Source: Nocardioides aromaticivorans (GTDB taxonomy: Bacteria > Actinomycetota > Actinomycetes > Propionibacteriales > Nocardioidaceae). From it: a DNA stretch of 64,000 nucleotides. How positions within the stretch are numbered: position 1 is the stretch's first letter; each line of letters starts with the position of its first letter. The notes under the pieces were generated by a model that was not told where the DNA came from, did no database searches, and saw only the letters and a program-made list of their open reading frames with translations. The stretch covers positions 930,001 through 994,000 of the forward strand of contig NZ_JACBZM010000001.1 in the NCBI RefSeq assembly GCF_013408525.1, given 5' to 3'. Made by a program: the position numbers and the translations under genes. This document shows positions 37,201-44,497 of this stretch, piece after piece.

Positions 37201-37375
37201 CAGCACCGGCGCCGCGCTCGGCGACCCGCGGTGGCTGGCCCGGGCGGAGGAGCTGGCGGCCGGTCTCGCGTCCCGGGCCGGCGCCCACGGGGACGTGCTG
37301 CGGGCGGAGGCCGGCCGGTCCCTCGACGGCTGGCGGTCGGCGGCACGCCGCCCCGGAGCCGTCAGGTCGCGGTGA
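34241..37375 (+). CDS. SARP/BTAD-family regulator with AAA ATPase and TPR domains
   Basis: 1044 residues from GTG at 34241. An OmpR-like winged helix (LAVRVLGELTVDGFDTAVL) starts the protein, then a BTAD domain (DLTELDAVVREAERRL onward to about 245), then an ATPase with Walker A GEAGIGKTTLL near residue 284 and Walker B VVVVVDDAHLAG near 395, and a long helical repeat region to the end. No C-terminal LuxR helix-turn-helix is seen. Such proteins activate secondary-metabolite or stress genes in actinobacteria. The target is unknown. The gene overlaps the convergent methyltransferase gene by 14 bp. Confidence 0.88.
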   Translation: MSALAVRVLGELTVDGFDTAVLDRKARGLLLLLALAGGRPVPLDAAVDALWGDTPPARPADQVAVLASRVRRLLGRDRVERTDGGYRLRADWTDLTELDAVVREAERRLGLGEVGAAASAARAALALLRGPVPEVRAEADWAAAEWAAATRLVQRARRVAAAALLEAGEWRDALELASADLVADPLDEQAARTAMRAHAAAGRPAQALTVYADLRATLADELGTDPAGETAALHTAILRGDLPVVRAAARVPALVGRDSQSAHLDSLVGRAAAERAPRVALVSGEAGIGKTTLLATWAAARRAAGDRVLVGTCRPLDRAAPLDVVLSAIAAHLKDGDGDRLLAGDAAVLAPLLGSAVPGTHSVDPALGPSVLYGAVTRVLGRIAGDRVVVVVVDDAHLAGPTLGDWLAYLARRPLPVVVVLGARPDEGPASPATDHVGLGPLDRAHVAALVGERRADELHARSGGHPLFLAELASVPSGELPESLVAAVTARCDDLGSAGDLVRTAAVLGGDLDIDLLAGVLGRSTLDVLTDAERAVRSGLLVEVSGHLRFRHDLVRTALVSGTTAGRAALLHREAGRALARRSDADPATVAEHARLGGDRALAAQWLRTAAARAAERFDHATAEDLLDQSLALAPDDTVLLARARVRIRRRRYREAEADALAATGAGPLRWEAAAWAAYFDRRFDEAASYADDGALSADDPGSRTRCLVASGRILHARGELGSAGERLDAALLDASGEDRLEAAAWRGVLHAHRSEVDQALALLRPATRPGVGVAHTPASLHALLFTGHTLAVAGRAQEALACFTDYTTEVERRDVPRFAGRGVNFSGWVLRNLGATSAGVDAHQQAAEDAVDGVVIPEVLVAALEDLAEERLRAGDADAAAALLDRARDTLVGDLVFGWRLAMKLQLLQAQLHLLRDEAASALTVAGDLAAAAAATGVPRYDACARLLVHRATHALGEPVDAAAAWRDLRAVEAAVGVEAWWWAGSTGAALGDPRWLARAEELAAGLASRAGAHGDVLRAEAGRSLDGWRSAARRPGAVRSR

Positions 37376-38123
37376 GGACCAGCATCGGCGCCACCACGGG
37401 CGGTGCGCCGGCGAGCAGCGCCTCCGCCTCCGCGGCGACCTCCGCCCTGACTCGTGAGGGGAGGCCCGCGACGAAGGGGGCGTGGTGGGCCATGCCCAGC
37501 CGCCACGCGGCCATCACCCGCGGATCGGTGAGGCCGGTCGCGACCTCGACCCGCTCGACCCGGGCATCGGTCCAGCCGGCGGTCGTCGCGAGGGCCGCCA
37601 GCCGGTCGGGATCGCCGACCTGGCGCTCGGTGCCGTCCTTGAAGGCTTGGTACCAGGCCGGCGGGACGTGGCCGCGCTCCGCCAGCACCCGCTCGACGAC
37701 CTCCTTGGCGGGGTGGGTCCAGCCCTCCGCAAAGGCCGAGGCGAGCAGCGCCGGCGCCACCCGGTGCAGCTCGGCCATCGCGGCTGCCGGGTCCGCGTGG
37801 CCGATGCTGAAGGCGGCGACCGCCAGGTCGAAGGCGCGGTCGCGGAAGGGCAGCCGGACGAGGTCGCCCGCCACCGCGGAGCCGCCGCGCCCGAGCATCG
37901 CCGGAGCGAGGTCGACGCCCACGACCCGCGCGGCCCCGCGAGCACGGGCCGCGTCACCGGCCACGCCGGAGCCGGCGCCCGCGTCGAGCACCACTCCCCC
38001 GGCGACGGCGACCGGAGCCCGGTCGATCAGGGCCTCGGCGAGCACGGCGTAGAGCGCCGCCGGCCCGCTCCGCCAGGCGGAGGCCGACCGGTCGTAGGCG
38101 TCGCCGATCGAGGCCCTGCCCAT
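37362..38123 (-). CDS. Class I SAM-dependent methyltransferase
   Basis: 253 residues from ATG at 38123 (GTG at 38132 also possible). SAM site VVLDAGAGSGVAGDAARARG near residues 44-60, acidic VVGVDLAPAML, and motif II FDLAVAAFSIGHADP. Methyltransf_11 type, small-molecule substrate unknown. It is the last gene of the minus-strand run that includes two APH-like kinases and an aldehyde dehydrogenase. Stop region overlaps the SARP gene end on the other strand. Confidence 0.82.
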   Translation of the reverse strand: MGRASIGDAYDRSASAWRSGPAALYAVLAEALIDRAPVAVAGGVVLDAGAGSGVAGDAARARGAARVVGVDLAPAMLGRGGSAVAGDLVRLPFRDRAFDLAVAAFSIGHADPAAAMAELHRVAPALLASAFAEGWTHPAKEVVERVLAERGHVPPAWYQAFKDGTERQVGDPDRLAALATTAGWTDARVERVEVATGLTDPRVMAAWRLGMAHHAPFVAGLPSRVRAEVAAEAEALLAGAPPVVAPMLVLTAT

Positions 38124-38136
38124 CCGTCCCACGCCT

Positions 38137-39153
38137 CTAGCCCACGCCGCCCAGCCGGGCCGCCGCGCGGACGACCCGCTCCTCCCACCAGGCCAGCTCG
38201 TCGTCGTACCCGCCGAGGGCCTTCTCCCAGCCGAACTGCACCATCGCTCCGAGCAGGGCCAGGTCGAGCTGCCGGTCCCACCACGGGTCGGTGGCGACGC
38301 CGCGGCGCTCGAGGGCCGCGCGGTAGAGGTCGATCGTCTCCTCCTTGGAGACCGGGAGCCGGCGGCAGTTGATCGCGAGGTACCAGGCGAGGTCGGCCGT
38401 GCCCGCGCCCCGACCGGGGGTCTCCCAGTCGAGCAGGATGGTCCGGCCCGCTGGGTCCGTGCCGAGGTTGTCGAGCTTCCAGTTCCCGTGCACCAAGGTC
38501 TGCGGGGTGGTCGCCAGCGCGGCGAGCAGCGGCCCCGGCTCGTGCACCAGTGGTACGACGACCGCGGCCGCCTTCGGCGCGACCGACTCCAGCAGCGGCC
38601 ACCCCTGCGCCACCAGCCGCGGCACGAGGTGGTCCTGCCCGAGGGCGGCCTCCGCGGCGGCCATGCGGGGCGAGAGCTCGAGGTAGCGGTCCTCGGGACT
38701 GACCACGTCGATGTCGCGGCCGGTCTCCCAGAAGGCCGCGTGCAGCGCGGCCAGGTGGTCGAGGAAGCGCGCGTTCTGCTCGACCGGGATCGGGTCGTCG
38801 ACGGCCGGGACGAGCCAGGCGCCGACGTCGTGCATCAGCAGCGCGGAGAGCGCGGGCCGGCGGGCGTCGTGGGCGACCGCGACGATGGGCTGGGCGATCT
38901 CGTCCGGCAGGTCGTGCAGGATGCCGCGGCGCCACAGCTCGACGGTCGCGCTGCCGGGCACGCCGGCCGCGCGCAGCGACCAGTCGTTGTCGTGGTCGAG
39001 GTACTTCACGACGTACGGCTCGCCGTCGATGCGCACCCGCTCGAGCACCGCACCCGACTTGCCGGGCGCCTCCAGGACCTCCCGGTCCGTGACGCCGGCG
39101 AGCAGCTGGTCGACGGAGTCGAGGACGTCGGGCTGGTCGGGCAGGTCGGGCAT
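38137..39153 (-). CDS. APH-like phosphotransferase
   Basis: 338 residues of protein-kinase-like fold. The APH catalytic loop reads TLVHGNWKLDNLG near residue 217 (the usual HGDxxxxN with Asn instead of the first Asp), and ILLDWETPGRGAGTADLAW gives the metal Asp. The catalytic Asp is therefore replaced by Asn (HGN), which would lower or abolish kinase activity. Substrate unknown. ATG at 39153; 76 bp after the aldehyde dehydrogenase and 13 bp before the methyltransferase. Confidence 0.75.
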   Translation of the reverse strand: MPDLPDQPDVLDSVDQLLAGVTDREVLEAPGKSGAVLERVRIDGEPYVVKYLDHDNDWSLRAAGVPGSATVELWRRGILHDLPDEIAQPIVAVAHDARRPALSALLMHDVGAWLVPAVDDPIPVEQNARFLDHLAALHAAFWETGRDIDVVSPEDRYLELSPRMAAAEAALGQDHLVPRLVAQGWPLLESVAPKAAAVVVPLVHEPGPLLAALATTPQTLVHGNWKLDNLGTDPAGRTILLDWETPGRGAGTADLAWYLAINCRRLPVSKEETIDLYRAALERRGVATDPWWDRQLDLALLGAMVQFGWEKALGGYDDELAWWEERVVRAAARLGGVG

Positions 39154-39229
39154 CGGGGGCTCCTCGGCTGGGGACCTTCTGTCGTCCCGAGCGTGCGGGG
39201 CCAGCCTTGCAGCCGGCTTGCAGGCAGGT

Positions 39230-40684
39230 CTACAGCGGCGGCGCCGCCAGGTACACCGACTTCGCCTCGGTGTACTGCGCCAGCCCCTCCGGCCCGAACT
39301 CCCGCCCCAGGCCGGAGGCCTTGAAGCCGCCGAAGGGCGCCGCGAAGTCCATCGTGTAGGTGTTGATCCCGTAGGTCCCGGTCCGCACGCCGCGCGCGAC
39401 CTCGAGCCCGGCCTCGGGATCGGCCGTCCACACGGTGCCGGCGAGGCCGTACTCGGAGTCGTTCGCGATCCGCACGGCGTCGGCCACGTCGACGTACGGG
39501 ATCACCGACAGGACGGGACCGAAGATCTCCTCCTGCGCGATCCGCATCCGGTTGTCGACGCTGGCGAAGACGGTCGGCCGGACGTACCAGCCCGTGTCCA
39601 GGCCGTCCGGCCGCCCGTTGCCGCCGGTGAGCAGCTGGGCGCCCTCCTCCTGGCCGAGCGCGATGTACTTCTCCACCCGCTCCTGCTGGCGCTGCGCGAC
39701 CATCGGTCCGATCTCGGTGGCCGGGTCGAGCGGGTCGCCGACCTTCATCCCGCCGATCGCGGAGGCCAGGGCGGCGGCGAAGGCGTCGTGCCGCTCGCGC
39801 GAGACGAGCACGCGGGTCTGCGCGACGCAGGCCTGCCCGGAGTTCATCACGCCGAGGAACTTCAGGCCCTCGATCGCGGCGGCCTCGTCGGCGTCGTCGA
39901 GGATGATCGCCGCCGACTTGCCGCCGAGCTCGAGCGAGACCCGCTTGAGCTGCTCGCCGCAGATGGCGCCGATCTTGCGGCCTGCCGCGGTGGACCCGGT
40001 GAAGGCGACCTTGTCGACGCCGGGGTGGCGCACCAGGTGCTCGCCGACCTCGCGGCCGCCGGCGACGATCGACACGACCCCCTCCGGCACGCCCGCCTCG
40101 ACGAGCAGCTCGGCCAGCAGGTAGCCGTCGAGCGGCGTCTCCGGCGCCGGCTTCACGACGACCGTGCAGCCGGCGAGCAGGGCCGGCACCAGCTTCGACA
40201 GGATGGTGAACTGCGGGACGTTCCACGGCGGGATGGCCGCGACGACGCCCACCGGCTCGTGCCGTACGACGACGTCCGCTCCGAGTGCGCCGGGCCGGGT
40301 CGACTCCCACGGGAACTCCCGGGCGATGGCCAGGAAGGCCTCGATCTGCATCCACGGCGCCGGCGCCTGCGCGAGCGAGCTGAACGAGATCGGCGAGCCC
40401 ATCTCGGTGGAGATGATGGTGGCCATCTCCTCCAGCTTCGCGGCGTACAGGCCCGAGAGGTTCTGCACGACCTCGATCCGCTCGGCCGGGCTCATCCGGG
40501 GCCACGGCCCCTCGTCGAAGGCCCGGCGGGCGGCCGCGACCGCGGCGTCGATGTCGGCGGCGGAGCCCTCGGGGACCCGCGCGACGACCTCCTCGGAGTG
40601 CGGCGAGACCACCTCCAGCAGGGCGTCGGTGGCGGGCTTCGCCCAGGTGCCGCCGATGAAGAGGGCGTCGCGGTCCAGCGTCAT
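39230..40684 (-). CDS. Aldehyde dehydrogenase family protein
   Basis: 484 residues, standard length. NAD(P)-binding segments AIPPWNVPQFTILSKL and FTGSTAAGRKIG; Glu base in LELGGKSAAIIL; nucleophile in NSGQACVAQTRVLVS; IFGPVLSVIPY near the end. ATG at 40684 is the only sensible start; the longer frame reads over the next gene. It belongs to the KstR-box-headed run from 43085 downstream. Aldehyde dehydrogenases of this type often accompany steroid and terpenoid catabolism, but the substrate here is unknown. Confidence 0.9.
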   Translation of the reverse strand: MTLDRDALFIGGTWAKPATDALLEVVSPHSEEVVARVPEGSAADIDAAVAAARRAFDEGPWPRMSPAERIEVVQNLSGLYAAKLEEMATIISTEMGSPISFSSLAQAPAPWMQIEAFLAIAREFPWESTRPGALGADVVVRHEPVGVVAAIPPWNVPQFTILSKLVPALLAGCTVVVKPAPETPLDGYLLAELLVEAGVPEGVVSIVAGGREVGEHLVRHPGVDKVAFTGSTAAGRKIGAICGEQLKRVSLELGGKSAAIILDDADEAAAIEGLKFLGVMNSGQACVAQTRVLVSRERHDAFAAALASAIGGMKVGDPLDPATEIGPMVAQRQQERVEKYIALGQEEGAQLLTGGNGRPDGLDTGWYVRPTVFASVDNRMRIAQEEIFGPVLSVIPYVDVADAVRIANDSEYGLAGTVWTADPEAGLEVARGVRTGTYGINTYTMDFAAPFGGFKASGLGREFGPEGLAQYTEAKSVYLAAPPL

Positions 40685-40710
40685 GTCAGTTGCCTTTCGT
40701 AGCGGGTCGA

Positions 40711-40752
40711 CAGGTCTCGAGACGGTTGCTGCGCAACCTCCTCGACCACCGG
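40711..40752. repeat. Interspersed repeat element
   Basis: A 42-bp stretch including AGGTCTCGAGACGGTTGC and CAACCTCCTCGACCACCGG, with the internal hairpin GGTTGC-TGC-GCAACC (40724-40738). The same kind of sequence is recalled as a frequent intergenic repeat in Nocardioides genomes. It sits in the 68-bp gap between the aldehyde dehydrogenase and the upstream gene and touches that gene's stop. Confidence 0.5.
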
Positions 40753-41949
40753 TCAGGGAGCGAGGTCGAACCAGTCGGCGAAGCCGCTGGGGTCGTGGCG
40801 GCCGAGGGAGCCGTGCTCGAACAGGCCCCACCCCTCGGTCCCGTCGGGTACGCCGGCGCCCGACCCGTGCACGGTCGCGGAGCCGACGTGGTCGATCACC
40901 CCGAACATCACCCGGCCGGCGACGGCCGGGTCGTTCATGTCGTAGGTCAGCCGCTCGGTGAAGCCGGCGCCCTTCCAGACCCCGTGGGTCCAGTCCGAGT
41001 CGCCGCCGTAGCCGCCGCCGACGTGGATCGGCACCGGCAGGTGCGAGGCGACCTCGAGCACGACCTCCTTGCCGTCGGGCGTCGTGCAGGTGACGGTGGC
41101 GCCCGTCGGGACGCGGGTGCCGGCGCCGTAGCGGATCTCCACCCGCGGCCAGCCGAGCTGCTCGACCCGGCCGTCGCGCCAGGTCCGGGTGCAGTCGTTG
41201 ACGGTGCGATAGCCGTCCGGCGTCTCCTGGATGATCATCACGATGCAGAAGTCCTCGAAGCGCAGCGGCAGGTAGAGCCACCACATGCCGTCGAAGGACG
41301 GGTCTGCCGGCTTGCCCGCGGGCGCCGCCTCGCCGACCGGGCGGATGCCCCACGAGCGGTCGCGGGTGCCGACCCACCGGTCGGGGGTGACCGCGATGTC
41401 GGTGCCGTCGACGCTGAGCACGCCCTCCCAGGTGCCGACCTGGGCGAAGCGCTGCGCGTCGAGCGTCGTACCGCTGCCCTGGCGCATCACGTGCGGCAGC
41501 TCCTGGACGACCGGGAAGGAGCCCTCCCAGGTGAGGTCCATCGCGATGCCCTCGGTCTCCTCCAGCACCAGGCGCAGCCTGCGCAGCGGCTCGAGGACCT
41601 CGATCCGGTAGTTGCCGACCTGCTGGGCCATCCGGTCCGCCCCCCGCGGGTCGGCGGCGTCGCCGAGGTGGAGGCCGGTCTGCTCGTCGCCGCGGCGCAG
41701 CAGGACGTAGGCGTCCTTGGTGCCGAGGTTCGGGTAGAAGCCGAGGCCGGTGATGAGGAACAGGTCGCCGGTGCGGTCGTGGGCGTTGAGGTAGCAGCGG
41801 TCGTAGAAGTTGCGGTCGCTGCTGCCGGCCCAGGCCACGGGGCGCGGGAGCTGGTGGATGGGGAACTCGTCGAGGGGCCCGACGCCGACGTACTCGCCGT
41901 GCAGGCTGCCCTGACCCGCCACTGCGTCGCGTCCTTCCGGTCCGGCCAT
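40753..41949 (-). CDS. Conserved protein of unknown function (DUF7064/7065-like)
   Basis: 398 residues, no signal peptide or membrane helix. Distinct blocks: NFYDRCYLNAHDRTGDLFLI, RSWGIRPVGE, and WWLYLPLRFEDFCIVMIIQE, consistent with a two-lobed beta-rich (lipocalin- or CrtC-like) protein. I could not identify a catalytic motif. Its ATG shares the A of the upstream stop (TGATG), so it is tightly coupled to the phosphotransferase at 41949-43085. The DUF name is tentative. Possibly binds a lipid or isoprenoid. Confidence 0.6.
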   Translation of the reverse strand: MAGPEGRDAVAGQGSLHGEYVGVGPLDEFPIHQLPRPVAWAGSSDRNFYDRCYLNAHDRTGDLFLITGLGFYPNLGTKDAYVLLRRGDEQTGLHLGDAADPRGADRMAQQVGNYRIEVLEPLRRLRLVLEETEGIAMDLTWEGSFPVVQELPHVMRQGSGTTLDAQRFAQVGTWEGVLSVDGTDIAVTPDRWVGTRDRSWGIRPVGEAAPAGKPADPSFDGMWWLYLPLRFEDFCIVMIIQETPDGYRTVNDCTRTWRDGRVEQLGWPRVEIRYGAGTRVPTGATVTCTTPDGKEVVLEVASHLPVPIHVGGGYGGDSDWTHGVWKGAGFTERLTYDMNDPAVAGRVMFGVIDHVGSATVHGSGAGVPDGTEGWGLFEHGSLGRHDPSGFADWFDLAP

Positions 41950-43085
41950 CAGGCACCCACCTCGGCCAGGAGCCGCTCGACGAGCGGCTTGCAGTGGAAC
42001 AGGGTCTCGATGTCGTCCGGCTGCTCGATCTCACCGAAGCGCACCTGCCGCAGCCCGGTGCGCATGAACACCACGCACCAGATGACCGCGTTGTAGAGGT
42101 GGTACCAGGTGAGGTCGCCGAGCTCGACGCCGCTGAGCTCGCTGTACGTCGCCTTGACCGACTCCTCCGAGAGGAACTCCGGCATGCCGGGCAGCTCGAA
42201 GACCTGCGCGATCGTCTGGAAGACCTGGTGGGCGAAGACGATCCACGAGGCGTCGAGCTCGCGCGGGCCGATCGACGCCATCTCCCAGTCGAGGACGGCG
42301 ACGGGCTCGAAGTCGCGGTACATCATGTTGCCGATCCGGGCATCGCCCCAGCACAGCACGGCATCGTCGGTCGCGGGAAGGTTGGCCTCCAGCCACGCGA
42401 GCGCCCGGTCGACGAGCGGTGAGCGGGTCAGGTCGAGGGCGGCCCACTCGTACCACGCCCGCGTCTTCGCGAGGTTGCGGGCGAGCGGCGTCGCGCCCTC
42501 GTTGCCGGTCACGGCCGGGTCGAGGAAGCCGAAGGTGGTCGTCGGGTCCGCGATGGCGTGCAGCTTCGCGATGGCCTCGACGCTGCTGCGGGCGAGCCGG
42601 TCCTGGTCGGCGGGGTCCGCGTCGTAGAGCCAGTTGTCGCCGAACGGGTAGGGCATCACGTCGGGCGGGACGATGCCCTCGACGCGGTCCATCAGGAAGA
42701 AGGGCGTCCCGAGCACGGCGCCGGTCTGCTCGAACCAGCGCACGGCCGGCACGGGCACGTCGGTCAGCTCGCCGGCGAGCCGCATGGCGTCGTACTGGTC
42801 CTGGAGGCGGTACTCCCGGAACACGGGGACGTCGGCCTGCGCGGGCGCCACCCGGGCGACGTACTCCCCCGTGCGGCGCGCGCCGTCCTCGGTCCAGGTG
42901 ACGTCGAGGATGACCGTCTCGCTCGACATGCCGTTGGTGTCCACGCCCGCGTGGAGCGTCACGACCGGATCCGCGCCGGGCGGCAGCACCTCGGCGAGCC
43001 AGGCCTCGAGGCGGTCGTGCACCTCGGTCTGGTCGCGGCTCGAGCGCTGCATGGTGAAGTCCGGCGGCACCGATGCCTCCGTCAT
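41949..43085 (-). CDS. APH/choline-kinase-like phosphotransferase (FadE36 type)
   Basis: 378 residues. ATP-binding N-lobe with EYVARVAPAQ, then the catalytic loop VLCWGDARIGNMMYRD near residue 255 (D in GDAR, N in GNMM) and AVLDWEMASIGPRELD for the metal Asp. It resembles the phosphotransferase domain found next to or fused with acyl-CoA dehydrogenases (ACAD10/11, FadE36). ATG at 43085 follows GAGGAGG. It heads a run that includes the unknown gene, aldehyde dehydrogenase, second kinase and methyltransferase. A KstR-like box lies 42-55 bases upstream. Substrate unknown. Confidence 0.82.
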   Translation of the reverse strand: MTEASVPPDFTMQRSSRDQTEVHDRLEAWLAEVLPPGADPVVTLHAGVDTNGMSSETVILDVTWTEDGARRTGEYVARVAPAQADVPVFREYRLQDQYDAMRLAGELTDVPVPAVRWFEQTGAVLGTPFFLMDRVEGIVPPDVMPYPFGDNWLYDADPADQDRLARSSVEAIAKLHAIADPTTTFGFLDPAVTGNEGATPLARNLAKTRAWYEWAALDLTRSPLVDRALAWLEANLPATDDAVLCWGDARIGNMMYRDFEPVAVLDWEMASIGPRELDASWIVFAHQVFQTIAQVFELPGMPEFLSEESVKATYSELSGVELGDLTWYHLYNAVIWCVVFMRTGLRQVRFGEIEQPDDIETLFHCKPLVERLLAEVGA

Positions 43086-43126
43086 GGCCCCTCCTCGGGT
43101 CGGCGTCCCCGTGCTCGCACCATCGC

Positions 43127-43140
43127 TAGAACACGTTCTA
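43127..43140. promoter_or_regulatory. KstR-like TetR operator (TAGAACACGTTCTA)
   Basis: Perfect TAGAAC-AC-GTTCTA palindrome between the divergent phosphotransferase (43085) and TetR (43192) genes. Same arms as the box at 12836-12849. The position is ideal for a regulator controlling both genes and itself. Whether KstR or the adjacent TetR protein binds cannot be told from sequence. Confidence 0.65.
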
Positions 43141-43191
43141 CAGGACGATGCGGTTACGGTACTCTTGGTATCGAAAGAGGGGAAGAGGTTC

Positions 43192-43788
43192 ATGGGGACC
43201 GATGTCGAAGCTCCTCGGGCGACCGGCAGGCCGCGCGACCCGCGGATCGAGCAGGCCGCCCTCGCCGCCGTCCGCGACCTGCTCGCCGAGGGTGGGTACG
43301 CCGCCGTCACGGGCGCCGCCGTCGCCGCGCGGGCCGGGACGACCAAGGCCGCGCTGTACCGACGCTGGCCGGCGCTCCCCCACCTCGTCCACGAGGCGGT
43401 GTTCCCGGGCGAGCTCGCGCTCGGCACCAACCTCCGGGCCGGCCTCGACGAGGTCGTGGCCCGCCTGGTCGGCGGGACCCGCGACGCCCTGTGCACGCCC
43501 GCCGCCGCGGCCGCACTGCCCGGCCTGCTCGCCGAGGCCGGCACCTACCCCGACCTCCACGCCAGCATGATCCGCCGCTTCTCCGGCGTACTGGCGGCGA
43601 TGGACGAGCGGCTCGGCGAGGCGATCGACGCAGGCGAGGCGCACCCCGATGCCCGCGCCGACGACCTCGTCCAGCTGGTGGTCGGGACAGTCATCGCGGG
43701 CGTGCTCCTGACGCCGGGCGCCCTCGACGACGCGTGGGTCGACCGGCTCACTGCGAGTGTGCTGCGCGGCCTCCGCCCGCTCAGCTGA
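43192..43788 (+). CDS. TetR/AcrR family transcriptional regulator
   Basis: 198 residues. N-terminal HTH: RIEQAALAAVRDLLAEGGYA, AAVTGAAVAARAGTTKAALY and RRWPALPHLVHEAVF. The C-terminal ligand domain (residues 75-195) is of the TetR_C_11-like kind and does not look like KstR. ATG at 43192 follows AAGAGG by about 4 bases. Divergent from the phosphotransferase run with a perfect 14-bp palindrome between, so it probably represses both itself and that run. Ligand unknown. Convergent with the nitrilase gene, 8-bp overlap. Confidence 0.88.
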   Translation: MGTDVEAPRATGRPRDPRIEQAALAAVRDLLAEGGYAAVTGAAVAARAGTTKAALYRRWPALPHLVHEAVFPGELALGTNLRAGLDEVVARLVGGTRDALCTPAAAAALPGLLAEAGTYPDLHASMIRRFSGVLAAMDERLGEAIDAGEAHPDARADDLVQLVVGTVIAGVLLTPGALDDAWVDRLTASVLRGLRPLS

Positions 43789-44497
43789 GCGCGAGCTCGG
43801 CGCGGGCGACGCCCTCCTCGTCGCCGAGCCGGGCCAGCGGCTCGGCGTCGGGTCCGTAGACGGCCGAGCCGCCGATGAAGGTGTGCGCGCCGCAGCGGCC
43901 GGTCAGCCCCGCGACGACCACCGGGAACCGGTGGTCGAGGGCCCGCGCCGCGTAGGTGACGTCCATCCGCCGGGCACCGCCGGGGAAGTACGCCACCGAG
44001 CAGAGGTACGCCGCCGCACCGGCCGCGGCCGCCTCCGCGGCATGCGCCGGGACGCTGCCGTCGCGGCAGATCGACAGCGCGAGCACGTGCCCGTCGACGA
44101 CGACCGAGGCGCCCGACTCCCCCGCGACGAACCAGTCCGGCTCGTCGCCGTCCAGGTGCTGCTTGTCGTACGGCGCCGTGGTGGTCCCGTCGGGACCGAC
44201 CACCACCGACGACAGGGTCCGCCCGCGCGGGCGGGCCAGCGCGGCCGACGCCACCACGGTGGCGCCGGCCGCGACCGCGGCCTCCCGCAGCGGGTCGAGC
44301 ACCGCGCCGGCCAGGTCGTCGACGGTCGGCAGGGCGCCGGCGAACGCGCTGGCGTCGTACCCGGTCAGGAAGGCCTCGGGGAGCACGACGACCCGCGCCC
44401 CGGCCTGCCGGACGAGTCGGGCGGCCGTGGCGACGTTGGACGCAAGGTCGCCCGCGCGGGACTCGGCCTGCGCGGCGGCGACGACGAGACCGCTCAG
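43781..44497 (-). CDS. Carbon-nitrogen hydrolase (nitrilase superfamily)
   Basis: About 238 residues. The Glu-Lys-Cys triad is present: E in VVLPEAFLTGYD, K in APYDKQHLDGDEP, C in LALSICRDGSVP. It hydrolyses a small amide or nitrile. There is no ATG, GTG or TTG near the family start; the best candidate is CTG at 44497, whose CTGA overlaps the guaB3 stop exactly as ATGA overlaps do elsewhere here. It is therefore coupled to guaB3. A CTG start is unusual and should be checked; a downstream start would lose the first strand and the Glu. Confidence 0.7.
   Translation of the reverse strand: MSGLVVAAAQAESRAGDLASNVATAARLVRQAGARVVVLPEAFLTGYDASAFAGALPTVDDLAGAVLDPLREAAVAAGATVVASAALARPRGRTLSSVVVGPDGTTTAPYDKQHLDGDEPDWFVAGESGASVVVDGHVLALSICRDGSVPAHAAEAAAAGAAAYLCSVAYFPGGARRMDVTYAARALDHRFPVVVAGLTGRCGAHTFIGGSAVYGPDAEPLARLGDEEGVARAELALS

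Noticed and set aside
43192..43788. Naming the TetR gene kstR because of the adjacent box
   Set aside because: The C-terminal ligand domain does not look like KstR, and many TetR proteins use similar palindromes.
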